DNA of 64,000 nucleotides. It comes from Coprococcus phoceensis. Its GTDB lineage: Bacteria > Bacillota > Clostridia > Lachnospirales > Lachnospiraceae. The DNA is taken from contig NZ_FNWC01000007.1 of NCBI RefSeq assembly GCF_900104635.1, positions 2,517,421-2,581,420 on the forward strand, in the 5' to 3' direction. Positions 35,913 through 44,400 of this stretch are shown here, piece after piece. Every line of letters starts with the position of its first letter. Position 1 is the first letter of the stretch. A program made the translations under genes and the position numbers. The notes beneath the pieces are model-generated. The model searched no databases and was not told where the DNA came from. It was given only the letters and a program-made list of their open reading frames with translations.

Positions 35913-37907
35913 ATGTCAGTCAAAAGAATTAAGAATCTTGTAAAACAACTCAATGAATACCGTCATGCCTACTACAATCAGGATGCCCCTCTGGTATCTG
36001 ATGCCGAGTATGACCGACTCTTTGACGAACTGAAGGAACTGGAGGAACAGACTGGTTTCATCCTGTCAAATTCTCCGACACAGACGGTTGGATATTATCC
36101 GGTCAGTGAACTTGCCAAAGTCACCCATCCGATTCCACTGCTCTCGCTTGAGAAAACAAAACTGATTTCAGAGCTTTTAGATTTCATGAAAGGACAGGAA
36201 GTTCTCTTTATGCTGAAACTGGACGGTTTGACTACCAAACTCATTTACGAAGATGGCAGACTGATTCAGGCTTCTACCCGTGGAGATGGTGAAGTGGGGG
36301 AAGATATTACACACAATATCCCGGCATTTTTAAATGTACCGCTTACCATTCCACACAAAGAACGTCTGGTCATTACCGGTGAGTCTTTTATACCAACCAA
36401 TGATTTTGAACGTCTGAAAGATACTCTGCGTGATGGAAATGGAAAACCTTATAAAAACGGACGTAATTTTGCTTCCGGATCAGTACGAAGTCTTGATCCG
36501 AAGAACTGTATCGGACGTTGTGTTCGCTTTCTTCCGTTCAATGTATTAGAAGGAATGGAGGATGTTCCCTTCCCGGACAGCAGAGCCTGCAAATTAGAAG
36601 GTTTAACACACCTGGGCTTTGGTTACTGCCCGTTTTTCTCAATTTCAGGAACCGGACTTTCAAAAGAATATGCGGAGAAATTCATTCAGGAATTGGTATC
36701 CACAGCAGCAAATTTACATCTTCCTATCGATGGCATTGTCATGATTTTTGACAGTCTCAGCTACTCCAAAAGCTGCGGAAAAACCGGACACCACTATAAG
36801 GACGGCCTCGCCTATAAGTTTGAGGATGATACCTACGAAACTTTCTTGCGTGAAATTGAATGGACACCGACCAGATTCGGAGAGATTGCTCCGGTCGGCA
36901 TCTTCGATACCGTGGAGATTGACGGCTGTGATGTTTCCAGAGCTTCCCTTCATAATCTGACCTTTATCAAAAATCTGGAGCTTGTACCCGGATGCCGGAT
37001 TCTTGTTTCCAAACGAAACATGATCATCCCACATATAGAGGATAATCTGGATCGTGGAAGGTATACCGACATCACGCCTCCGGTCTGCCCTTGCTGTGGT
37101 TCCAAAACCAGAACCTACAGCCGTAAGACCAGCGACGGTCGCACCGTAGAAACTCTGCATTGTGATAATCCGCAGTGCGACAGCCAGATCACAAGAAGGT
37201 TTGTCCATTTTGCCAGCAAGAAGGCAATGAACATCGAAGGACTGTCAGAAGCCACTTTAGAAAAATTCCTGAATCTGGGCTATCTGCACTCTTTTCAGGA
37301 CATCTATCATCTGGAGGAACACCGGGAAGATATTGTGGCACTGGACGGATATGGTGAGAAATCTTTCGACCGCTTGTGGGAATCCATCAACGCCAGCCGG
37401 AGGACCAGCTTTGTCCGCTATCTGGTTTCCATGGATATTCCTATGATCGGCAGAACCAAAAGCCGGATTCTGGACACCGTATTTTCCGGAAATTTAACTG
37501 CATTTGAACAGGCGGCTGTCGGAGATTACGACTTCACTCAGTTAGAGGATTTTGGCGAAATCTTAAATCACAACATCCATTCCTGGTTTGCAGATGAAGC
37601 AAATCTTGATTTATGGAAAAACTTACAGAACGAATTCACATTTGAACAAAGAAAGGAAGAGACCATTATGACAAAAGAAAACAAATTTACAGGATGTACC
37701 ATCGTAGCAACAGGGAAACTGGAGCATTTTACCAGAGACGGTATCAACGATAAGATTCTGGAGCTTGGTGCCAAACCTGGCAGCTCTGTAACAAAGAAAA
37801 CCGATTACCTGATCTGCGGGGAAAAAGCCGGCAGCAAACTGGCAAAAGCCCAGAGCCTTGGTATTCCAATTCTTACAGAAGCTGAATTTTTGGAGATGAT
37901 TGCATAA
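35913..37907 (+). CDS. ligA: NAD-dependent DNA ligase
   Basis: About 664 aa, near the usual 670. Domain Ia motif YYNQDAPLVSDAEYD, adenylation motif KLDG with the nucleotidyl-lysine at about K102, TRGDGEVGEDITHN, a four-cysteine zinc finger (CPCCGS, then CDNPQC), helix-hairpin-helix repeats, and a C-terminal BRCT domain from about 590. It seals nicks using NAD+. ATG 35913 follows AAAGGAG. Being on an ICE, it is an extra ligase beside the host one, perhaps for nicked or recombined ICE DNA. Confidence 0.93.
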   Translation: MSVKRIKNLVKQLNEYRHAYYNQDAPLVSDAEYDRLFDELKELEEQTGFILSNSPTQTVGYYPVSELAKVTHPIPLLSLEKTKLISELLDFMKGQEVLFMLKLDGLTTKLIYEDGRLIQASTRGDGEVGEDITHNIPAFLNVPLTIPHKERLVITGESFIPTNDFERLKDTLRDGNGKPYKNGRNFASGSVRSLDPKNCIGRCVRFLPFNVLEGMEDVPFPDSRACKLEGLTHLGFGYCPFFSISGTGLSKEYAEKFIQELVSTAANLHLPIDGIVMIFDSLSYSKSCGKTGHHYKDGLAYKFEDDTYETFLREIEWTPTRFGEIAPVGIFDTVEIDGCDVSRASLHNLTFIKNLELVPGCRILVSKRNMIIPHIEDNLDRGRYTDITPPVCPCCGSKTRTYSRKTSDGRTVETLHCDNPQCDSQITRRFVHFASKKAMNIEGLSEATLEKFLNLGYLHSFQDIYHLEEHREDIVALDGYGEKSFDRLWESINASRRTSFVRYLVSMDIPMIGRTKSRILDTVFSGNLTAFEQAAVGDYDFTQLEDFGEILNHNIHSWFADEANLDLWKNLQNEFTFEQRKEETIMTKENKFTGCTIVATGKLEHFTRDGINDKILELGAKPGSSVTKKTDYLICGEKAGSKLAKAQSLGIPILTEAEFLEMIA

Positions 37908-37984
37908 CCATCTCTGCAATAGATGAGAATTATTTTGAGGTGTGGCTGAAAGGCCGCACCTCTTTTACAAAGGAGGAATTTATA

Positions 37985-38488
37985 ATGAATCAAACAAATA
38001 CAAGCAAGCGCATACCTACACAGATCAATGAATTTCGGGGAGATTATGCTTTTCTAAGCAATTTCTATCCGGCACCGGTCTCTTACATGGGACAAACCTA
38101 TGCAAATAATGAAGCTGCTTTTCAAGCGCAGAAAACACTCTCTGCGAGAGAGCAACGCAAATTCTGTATTTTTCGGATGCATAATCCTTCTGATGCAAAG
38201 AAACTCGGCAGAGATCTTACATTACGCCCGGACTGGGAAAAAGTGAAAGTCCGGCTCATGTATGAAATCTGCATGTGCAAATTCATGCAGAACCCGGAAC
38301 TCCGGGATAAACTTCTTGCAACCGGAGAGTCCACACTTATTGAAGGAAACAACTGGGGTGACTATTTCTGGGGCAAAGTCAATAACTGCGGAGAAAACCA
38401 GTTAGGAATCATCCTGATGGATGTACGTGCGAAGCTGCAGTGGAATGCAGAAACAGCGCCCAATAATATACCTCAATGTCTGCAATAA
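37985..38488 (+). CDS. NADAR-family (YbiA-like) protein
   Basis: A 167-aa protein. FLSNFYPAPVSYMGQTYANN, EAAFQAQK and EGNNWGDYFWG are the diagnostic NADAR segments. Family members cleave N-glycosidic bonds of ADP-ribose-type or riboflavin-intermediate compounds, and some remove ADP-ribose from DNA guanines. AAAGGAGG site; 77 bp after ligA. The substrate here is inferred, not visible. Confidence 0.88.
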   Translation: MNQTNTSKRIPTQINEFRGDYAFLSNFYPAPVSYMGQTYANNEAAFQAQKTLSAREQRKFCIFRMHNPSDAKKLGRDLTLRPDWEKVKVRLMYEICMCKFMQNPELRDKLLATGESTLIEGNNWGDYFWGKVNNCGENQLGIILMDVRAKLQWNAETAPNNIPQCLQ

Positions 38489-38509
38489 AGGAAAGGATGG
38501 TCTAATAGA

Positions 38510-38983
38510 ATGAATGAAAATGCAAAAACAAAATTAGTGCTTGAGTATACTGGCATGGATGATTTTTCCTGTCCGGTATATAAGGACCAATTCGGAAAGT
38601 TGTGGAAGGATATTGACCTTGGCAAAGAGCCTGAACCGAATCTTTATTCTTTATCTTTTAACCATATTGATGGAGAACCTTCCCATCCCATACAGCAGGA
38701 GTACACATTTCATCCGGCTCCGTATCAAAGAAGTTCCTATGAATTCGAGTACCGGATGTTAAGTAAATTACAGTCTGACTGTGAATACTATCTGGGCTAC
38801 GGAAATCGCAGTCCGTCTATCCTATGCAATCATAGCGTTCAAAACCATATTGCCCGTATGAAAGAATTATGGAATGGTTTTCCCACAGATCAGAAACCGG
38901 AATGGCTGACCTGGGAACAGCTTCTTCAGTACGAAAAAGTAATGACAGAAACCGGAATACCCGTGAAGAACTGCTCAGACTAG
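38510..38983 (+). CDS. LPD11-domain-like protein
   Basis: A 157-aa protein. The C-terminal half (KLQSDCEYYLGYGNRSPSIL, then IARMKELWNGF, then EWLTWEQLLQYE) matches the large polyvalent protein-associated domain 11 pattern found on ICEs and phages. The N-terminal half has a short FDxxGKxW-type beta motif (DQFGKLWKDIDLG). Probably handles nucleic acid or partner proteins in the recipient; the function is unknown. Confidence 0.65.
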   Translation: MNENAKTKLVLEYTGMDDFSCPVYKDQFGKLWKDIDLGKEPEPNLYSLSFNHIDGEPSHPIQQEYTFHPAPYQRSSYEFEYRMLSKLQSDCEYYLGYGNRSPSILCNHSVQNHIARMKELWNGFPTDQKPEWLTWEQLLQYEKVMTETGIPVKNCSD

Positions 38984-39072
38984 ACAATTCATCATTTATC
39001 AGAAATTACCCTCTATATTATCCATTCATATTTTGATATAATAGGAACAGTTGAAAGAAAGGAGCATTTCCC

Positions 39073-40437
39073 ATGTATCTGAAAAGAAAAGTTTACGATC
39101 AGCTTCTGGATTGGAAAAACGATACCGTCCACAGCACCTTGGAAGTGAATGGTGCCAGACAGGTCGGAAAAACATATATTATCAATAAATTTGCGGATGA
39201 GAACTTCAGGCACAAGATCTACATTAACCTGTTTGATTTGTCCGGCAAACAATTTATGGAATGTTACAAAAAAGCCACAGACTGGACTCCCGGTACAAAA
39301 CGACCGGAGCAGCCGCTTCACGATGCTTTTAAACTCTTCGATCCGGATTTTGAAGATACCAACGATACAGTCATCATTATTGATGAAATTCAGGAATCCT
39401 CAGAGATATTCAACCGTATCCGAGAATTTACCCGCTATTTTCAAGCGCATTTCATTGTAACTGGAAGTTATCTGGGACGTGTACTGGAACCAGAATTCAA
39501 ATTCTCCAGTGGAGATATTACCAGTATCCGTATTTATACCCTTTCCTTTAAAGAGTTTTTGGAAGCATTGGATGACCAGCTTTTTCAGAAGTATCTATCA
39601 CTTCCACTGGATCATGCAGATGACACCGTACCGGAACTATATGACGAATTAAAGAATGTTTACGACATCTATAGACAGATTGGCGGCTATCCAAAGGTTG
39701 TGGAAACATACCTTAACACAAAAGACGTGGAAGCAGCTCAAAAAGAGCTTGTTAGAATCATCCGCATTTTCTTAAACGAATCTATGCGGTACTTTGATGA
39801 CATCACAGATATTAGTGTTTTTACCAACATCTTTTTAAGCATCTGCCGTATTCTGCTTCGTGAAAAGAAAGGATTAGATGAGGACAGTATAAGTGAAGAA
39901 CTGCAAAAGCTCGTTACAAAGAATTACTCCAGTAATCTTTCTAAAGCAACCTGCTATCGTGCTATCAACTGGCTTTACCATTCTGGAATCATCGGTTTCT
40001 GTGGCAAAATCACAGAACTGGACATCTTGAATTTCAAACCGGGAAGCCGCTGCTTCTTCATGGATCTTGGAGTTGCATATTATTATCTCTCCAGAACTGG
40101 TGCTACTGTATCAACTATGGATGGCTCATTGAACGAAAACTATGTTTACATTAACTTGTCCAAACGCCAGGAATTCCCGGAAGAAATTATCTTTGAGACA
40201 CCGGCTTTTGCTACTTATAAAGGTGGTGAAATTGATTTTGTAGCTCAGACATTGAAAACTCACATCCGCTATCTGATTGAAGTTAAAGCCGGTAAGGGAA
40301 CTGCATCTACTGCCTTGAAGGCATTGGAACAGGGGAAGGCCAATAAACTACTATATCTGAAAGGTGATACCAAAGGCGGAACCGTTGGAAACGTACAAAC
40401 ACTTCCTATCTATCTGCTAGAACAATATCATTTTTAA
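39073..40437 (+). CDS. AAA_14/DUF4143 family ATPase
   Basis: A 454-aa protein. Walker A is GARQVGKTY, Walker B is VIIIDEIQ, and VTGSYLG follows. The C-terminal DUF4143 domain contains a nuclease-like core (GGEIDFVAQT, then LIEVKAGKG). A -10-like TATAAT at 39037 and an AAAGGAG site give it its own promoter. Such proteins are common accessory genes with unknown roles, possibly defence or stress related. Confidence 0.85.
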   Translation: MYLKRKVYDQLLDWKNDTVHSTLEVNGARQVGKTYIINKFADENFRHKIYINLFDLSGKQFMECYKKATDWTPGTKRPEQPLHDAFKLFDPDFEDTNDTVIIIDEIQESSEIFNRIREFTRYFQAHFIVTGSYLGRVLEPEFKFSSGDITSIRIYTLSFKEFLEALDDQLFQKYLSLPLDHADDTVPELYDELKNVYDIYRQIGGYPKVVETYLNTKDVEAAQKELVRIIRIFLNESMRYFDDITDISVFTNIFLSICRILLREKKGLDEDSISEELQKLVTKNYSSNLSKATCYRAINWLYHSGIIGFCGKITELDILNFKPGSRCFFMDLGVAYYYLSRTGATVSTMDGSLNENYVYINLSKRQEFPEEIIFETPAFATYKGGEIDFVAQTLKTHIRYLIEVKAGKGTASTALKALEQGKANKLLYLKGDTKGGTVGNVQTLPIYLLEQYHF

Positions 40438-40455
40438 TCAAAGAAAGAATACTTC

Positions 40456-40482
40456 GAGCCGCCCATCCGGACGGCTCTTTTC
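40456..40482 (+). terminator. Terminator of the GAGCCGCCC type
   Basis: GAGCCGCCC (40456-40464) pairs with GGACGGCTC (40469-40477), followed by TTTT. It is preceded by the same ACTTC as the copies at 29941 and 35027. It separates the DUF4143 gene from convergent hicB. Confidence 0.85.
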
Positions 40483-40500
40483 ATCTATATTCTTGTATAT

Positions 40501-40863
40501 TTATTTTACTAACAGCGCATCATTCTTTGAAAGAAGATATATACAGTATTGATTCATACTGATGCCTTCTTTTTTTGAGTGTTCCGCCAGATCCCGGTGT
40601 AAGCTGCGTGGCATCCTTATTTTAAACTGTCCCGAATACTCTTCCAGGCTTCCCGGTTCGTGAATCTCAATCCCTTCTTCCAGTGCAGCTTCTAACCATG
40701 CTTTTTTTGCATCCGCTGCATTTTCAACTGCCCTTTCTATCGTCTCTCCACAGGTGATGCATCCCGGCAGTTCCGGATAAGAAACCACAAATCCACCTTC
40801 ATCCTTATCTTCCACAATTTCCATGCGATAGGACATTGCCAAATAATCATTCAGTGTCTTCAT
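40501..40863 (-). CDS. hicB: HicB antitoxin
   Basis: About 120 aa from ATG 40863. The HicB core (DEGGFVVSYPELPGCITCGET, first part; then AKKAWLEAALEEGIEI) is followed by a ribbon-helix-helix end (FKIRMPRSLHRDLAEHSKKE). It overlaps the end of hicA by 17 bp. It neutralises HicA and represses the operon. Confidence 0.9.
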   Translation of the reverse strand: MKTLNDYLAMSYRMEIVEDKDEGGFVVSYPELPGCITCGETIERAVENAADAKKAWLEAALEEGIEIHEPGSLEEYSGQFKIRMPRSLHRDLAEHSKKEGISMNQYCIYLLSKNDALLVK

Positions 40864-41104
40864 CGTTTTTCGCCTCACTTTCTACAATCTGCTTTACCAT
40901 TTCAACATAAATTTTCTTGATTGGTTCGTGTTTCGGTATTGTTATCGGCTGGCATCCCGCTTTACGGAATGTATAATGGCTGCTCCCACTTCTCGGAGCA
41001 TTTATCTCATATCCATAACTTTCTAATACTTTTCTTAGTTCATCAAAACGAAGGTCTTTCGATAATGAGCAAATTCTTGTCAATAGTTTATCCCATTTCG
41101 ACAT
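40847..41104 (-). CDS. hicA: HicA toxin (mRNA interferase)
   Basis: An 85-aa protein with the double-stranded-RNA-binding-like fold: LRKVLESYGYE, then GSSHYTFRKAG with the catalytic-type histidine, then ITIPKHEPIKKIYV. It has an N-terminal extension of about 18 residues beyond the usual 60. It cleaves mRNA when hicB is lost and so can stabilise the ICE. Confidence 0.88.
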   Translation of the reverse strand: MSKWDKLLTRICSLSKDLRFDELRKVLESYGYEINAPRSGSSHYTFRKAGCQPITIPKHEPIKKIYVEMVKQIVESEAKNDEDTE

Positions 41105-41106
41105 CT

Positions 41107-41463
41107 TTAATGCCTCCTATCTATAGTATATGTGGTGTCATATGTGGTGTCAATCTGTTTTTCATCTTTCTTGGTCAAATAAGGCTGCAGCTCTTTCTTA
41201 GCAGCCGTCACAAATTCTTCTTTTCTCGAACTTACCATATAAATCTTCCAGAGCATCAGATTCAGCTTTTCCGCATCCACTGCTTTGCATTTCTTTTTAA
41301 TCATGCGGATAAACGGATAGATTACCGTATCCGATAACTTGTTCCCAGCAATCAACATCGTTCCATCCGTTCCATATACCTCATACAGACATTCCAAAAT
41401 ACTCCCCAAATCTGTCACCAATCGGAATGCCGGCTTTTCATATTTCTTTTTAGCTTCCATCAT
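41107..41463 (-). CDS. Hypothetical protein
   Basis: A 118-aa protein, start behind GGAGGAG. Basic and helical in the middle (FIRMIKKKCKAVDAEKLN), with a Thr/Asp-rich tail (IDTTYDTTYTIDRRH) encoded by a short tandem repeat (TGTGGTGTCATA) at about 41129-41150. It sits 2 bp before hicA. No family recognised. Confidence 0.5.
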   Translation of the reverse strand: MMEAKKKYEKPAFRLVTDLGSILECLYEVYGTDGTMLIAGNKLSDTVIYPFIRMIKKKCKAVDAEKLNLMLWKIYMVSSRKEEFVTAAKKELQPYLTKKDEKQIDTTYDTTYTIDRRH

Positions 41464-41472
41464 ATGCTCCTC

Positions 41473-41694
41473 CTACATTCGAACCGTCAGTCCACTGAGA
41501 CTCGTCTTAGGAAGCCCTACCAGATACCAGTCTTCATCCATTTCAATCCGAACCGGAATCCATGCATCCTTTACCTTCACATCAAAACATTCTCCGCAAT
41601 GAAGACCTCCATAATAAGATTCAATCCCAAACCGGATATCAAATCTTCCCATTGATGGATCATAAATTAAAGTACCTATTCTCTTTTCACTCAT
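41473..41694 (-). CDS. DUF5348-domain protein
   Basis: A 73-aa protein. GGLHCGECFDVKVKDAWIPV and the following RIEMDEDWYLVGLP are typical of DUF5348, a small beta-protein family carried by Clostridia mobile elements. AGGAGGAAAG site. Function unknown. Confidence 0.75.
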   Translation of the reverse strand: MSEKRIGTLIYDPSMGRFDIRFGIESYYGGLHCGECFDVKVKDAWIPVRIEMDEDWYLVGLPKTSLSGLTVRM

Positions 41695-41740
41695 ATTTCT
41701 TTCCTCCTGAAATTCTTTGGTCTATATAAGTAATAGGACT

Positions 41741-42400
41741 TTAATTTGCAGAATTTGAAAGTTCCGGGTATTTTTCATAAAAAGTTTTTCGATAGCGATA
41801 AAAAGTTGAGTGCGTCATTCCCAAATTTTTACGAAGCTGTGTAGGTGTCGTTTCTCCAGAAACTACGCTTTGAAAGTTCTCATCAAAAGTTTCCTGCTTC
41901 ATCACACTTGGTCTTCCATAATCATCCCATTCGCCCCGCAATTTCTTCGCTTCTATCCCTTCCCGCTGTCGCTTCTCCTTTTTCTCCAGCTCTGCCTGCG
42001 CCATAGAAGCATAAAGCTCCAGCATCATGTTATTGATTGTTTCCAGCATCATCCTTGCCATCGCATTATCCATCACAGATAAATCCATAAGCGTAGTCGG
42101 CAGTTCCAGAACCATAAGCCGCACTCCCATGTTCTTAATCCGCTGGATCTGTTGCATGGTGTCATACTTGTTTCTTCCCAGTCTGTCCAATTCTGTAACA
42201 ATCAAAATATCTCCCGGCCGCAGGACATCCTCCACTAAAACGGTATATCTCGGACGATTAAAATTCTTCCCTGTCTCCTGATCCGTAAAAATATTCGTAA
42301 GTGCCATCTCATGCTCGTTACAGTACCGCTCAATTTCCTGTATGCCACGGTCAAGATGCTGCTCCTTTGTACTGGTACGGTGATATCCATATATCTGCAT
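41741..42400 (-). CDS. Serine recombinase (resolvase/invertase family)
   Basis: About 219 aa. Catalytic serine in GYHRTSTKEQ, then TELDRLGRN and the E-helix region; the C-terminal HTH is TPTQLRKNLGMTHSTFYRYR. ATG 42400 has proper spacing to AAAGGAG; ATG 42406 is too close. It probably resolves multimers or inverts a segment. No crossover repeats are obvious beside it. Confidence 0.88.
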   Translation of the reverse strand: MQIYGYHRTSTKEQHLDRGIQEIERYCNEHEMALTNIFTDQETGKNFNRPRYTVLVEDVLRPGDILIVTELDRLGRNKYDTMQQIQRIKNMGVRLMVLELPTTLMDLSVMDNAMARMMLETINNMMLELYASMAQAELEKKEKRQREGIEAKKLRGEWDDYGRPSVMKQETFDENFQSVVSGETTPTQLRKNLGMTHSTFYRYRKTFYEKYPELSNSAN

Positions 42401-42596
42401 CCACATTTCTCCTTTCCATGTCCCAAAATATCCACACTTTTATTGGTATATTTCAAAACTGTGTGTGTAACCTTTTTGAAATATAATCCCTCTTTCCGGA
42501 ACGTACTTCTAAAATGTATACATTTTGGGATATGTTTCTTTTCTATTTCTGTACGTACCAGAGCCGAAAAGTGCAACAAATATGACAAAAAACTCC

Positions 42597-42628
42597 CAGA
42601 GGATGTTACTCCCCTGAGAGTGGTTGAA
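42597..42628 (-). terminator. Terminator repeat TR2, copy 1
   Basis: On the minus strand ACTCTCAGGGGA pairs over 12 positions (two G-U) with TCCTCTGGGAGT, followed by TTTTTT. The stop of the 42606 gene lies in the loop. The same ~31 bp recur at 45839-45870. Confidence 0.8.
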
Positions 42629-42917
42629 ACTTATAGCCCACACCTCGGACGGTGCGGATGTAATTCCAGTTCCGTGAATCTACTTTTAACTTTTTACGAA
42701 GCTGGCTAATGCAGCACATAACCGCATTAGCACAGTCAATCGGTTCTTCCTTCCAGACATTACGATAAATCTCCTCGTGAGAGAATACCCAGCCAGGATG
42801 TTCTGTTAGATATTTTAGTACCGTAAATTCTTTCAGACTCAATTCAATCTTTTGATCATTCATAAAAACAGTATGACAGCGAATATCTATCTGTAGGTTT
42901 TTGTCTTTGTAATGCAA
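42606..42917 (-). CDS. Receiver-less OmpR-type winged-helix regulator
   Basis: A 103-aa protein that is only the winged-helix output domain (LSLKEFTVLKYLTEHPGWVF, then NAVMCCISQLRKKLK, ending IRTVRGVGYKFQPLSGE). No receiver, no phospho-Asp. A proper ribosome site precedes the start (AGGAGGAAAG). It is the second intact member of this unusual group in the window. Confidence 0.75.
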   Translation of the reverse strand: MHYKDKNLQIDIRCHTVFMNDQKIELSLKEFTVLKYLTEHPGWVFSHEEIYRNVWKEEPIDCANAVMCCISQLRKKLKVDSRNWNYIRTVRGVGYKFQPLSGE

Positions 42918-42953
42918 TTTACTTTCCTCCTAATCTGTTTCACCTTATCACAG

Positions 42954-43240
42954 CTAATCTAAAATGCTATTATTAGACTGCCAAAACTCAAATTCAAAAC
43001 CAGAGCAATGCTTTACCTGCAAATAGTCTGGTAATAGACCAGTAGAATCGCAATAGCTGCAAGAGCCAGAAACGGCAAACACATAATTACCGGGGCAGAG
43101 TGAAGTGATAAATAAGAACCACTGATTTTTTAGCATTTCAGCCGGATATACAAGCCATCCCCATAGATTGGTGACCGTTACTGTTAAAATTACAGCACTG
43201 CCTATATATGTGGCAGCTCCTTTCCGGGTAAAGTTAAAGT
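42954..43240 (-). pseudogene. Remnant of a membrane protein
   Basis: The minus strand is open without a start and encodes hydrophobic segments (AVILTVTVTNLWGWLVYPAE, then KNQWFLFIT). Shifting frame near 43085 restores another helix (VIMCLPFLALAAIAILLVYY) that ends at a stop. The pattern suggests a frameshifted C-terminal piece of a membrane protein, possibly an ABC permease. Confidence 0.4.
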
Positions 43241-43512
43241 CGCAGACCTTTACGACCTACGGCTTAATAGTACGAAAAGACATTAACTTTTCTGTAAAAG
43301 AATTTGATGTACTTTATATGCTATATTCTAATCCAGGGATGGCTTTTACTAAACAACAGATTTATGAAGCAGTTTGGCATGAAAAAGCAAATGGTTATTT
43401 CCACGCCGTGGAAAACACTATTTTTCAAATACGCAAGAAGATAAAAAAGTATTCCAGCGACAAGAATTACATAAAAACAGTAGTTGGATATGGGTATAAA
43501 TTTGAAGTTTAA
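43168..43512 (+). pseudogene. Truncated response-regulator winged-helix fragment
   Basis: From about 43270 the frame encodes a winged helix (INFSVKEFDVLYMLYSNPGM, then FQIRKKIKKY, ending VVGYGYKFEV). The upstream codons are antisense to the membrane-protein remnant and unlike a receiver, so the 5' end has been replaced. No ribosome site is seen before any start. Confidence 0.6.
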
Positions 43513-43513
43513 T

Positions 43514-43633
43514 CTGCAGGATATAAGGAGCACCGGGTTTGAGGGAGATTCCCCACTAAGAAAATTTCTATGTTCTGGCTACAAAGCCGGAACATAGGTC
43601 GGCATCCATCCCTGTTTCTTCCCAATCCTGCAG
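43514..43633. repeat. Inverted repeat CTGCAGGAT/ATCCTGCAG with an internal hairpin
   Basis: CTGCAGGAT (43514-43522) and ATCCTGCAG (43625-43633) are exact inverted copies. Inside, ATGTTCTGGCT and AGCCGGAACAT form a tight hairpin with a 4-base loop near 43570-43595. It could be a structured RNA, the end of the winged-helix unit, or a trace of an excised element. Confidence 0.45.
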
Positions 43634-43666
43634 ACCTAATAAGAAATCAGCTAGTGACTTCTTCAT
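43568..43666 (-). CDS. Possible 32-codon micro-ORF coupled to padR
   Basis: The padR stop and an ATG overlap as TGATG, and the frame runs 32 codons (MKKSLADFLLGLQDWEETG at the start, SGFVART at the end). The overlap is typical of coupled translation and the composition is protein-like. It could be a truncated downstream partner of padR. Confidence 0.35.
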   Translation of the reverse strand: MKKSLADFLLGLQDWEETGMDADLCSGFVART

Positions 43667-44190
43667 CAAAAGTCTTTTTTTAGAGAAATAATCCATTTTT
43701 CAATAGCATCCGCCAAAACTATCTGCTGTTGCAATACTGCCATACCAGTCTTAGGGATTTCCGGATCATTCTCTTTCTCTCGAAGATTTTCCTCCAGATA
43801 AGTTTTTAATATTTCAATATTTTCCTCAATACTGGCAATACATGATTGTTGACTTTCAGGCGGTAACTTATCCAAATTTACAATTACTGCATTAAAATCT
43901 AAAAAAAAGTGAATGGGTTTAGAGGCTGTTTCCATCATAAGCTTTACAAATTCTTTTTCGCCTTCATCTGTTAATGAATAAACTGCTTTTTCAGGCATCT
44001 TACCTTCTTTCACAATTTCTCCTTTAATGAAGCCTTTTTCCTCCAACTGAATTGCTTTTTTGTAAATGGATGGTGTACTGATTTTTACCCATTTTGATAT
44101 ATTACGATATTCCACTAATTTTTGAATATCATAGGCTCCCATCGGTTCCTTTTTCAATATTCCTAACACAATTAAATCTATTGTAGCCAT
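43666..44190 (-). CDS. PadR-family transcriptional regulator
   Basis: A 174-aa protein. The N-terminal PadR winged helix (LIVLGILKKEPMGAYDIQKL, then STPSIYKKAIQLEEKGFI) is followed by a helical dimerisation domain. Divergent from the MATE gene, with palindromic TATAA-rich sites in the shared 210-bp gap. It probably represses the MATE pump and itself until a drug binds. Confidence 0.88.
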   Translation of the reverse strand: MATIDLIVLGILKKEPMGAYDIQKLVEYRNISKWVKISTPSIYKKAIQLEEKGFIKGEIVKEGKMPEKAVYSLTDEGEKEFVKLMMETASKPIHFFLDFNAVIVNLDKLPPESQQSCIASIEENIEILKTYLEENLREKENDPEIPKTGMAVLQQQIVLADAIEKWIISLKKDF

Positions 44191-44303
44191 AGTTCACCCA
44201 CTTTCTATATCCACGAAAGCTATAAAATACTTACGGTTATATATACTGTAATTTATAGTATTTGATTTTATACCTCTTGTCAAGGAAATTGCAGGATACA
44301 CGC

Positions 44304-44364
44304 TTGACAACTACTATAAATTATAGTAGTATTCTCTCACGTAGTATACTATAATTTATACTAC
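44304..44364 (+). promoter_or_regulatory. MATE promoter with PadR-type palindromic operators
   Basis: TTGACA (44304-44309) and TAGTAT (44327-44332) are spaced 17 bp. Between them lies the 19-bp perfect palindrome CTACTATAAATTATAGTAG (44311-44329). A second inverted repeat, GTAGTATA-8-TATACTAC, covers 44341-44364 downstream of the -10. An imperfect third one lies near 44246-44264. A repressor bound here would block polymerase directly. Confidence 0.7.
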
Positions 44365-44400
44365 TATAATTTATATTCTTAATTGAAAGGAGTATTTGAA

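Noticed and set aside
43514..43670. Possible cobalamin or other known riboswitch from the strong hairpin and inverted repeat
   Set aside because: No conserved aptamer block is visible, and the minus strand reads as a coupled short ORF, so I list only the repeat and the micro-ORF.
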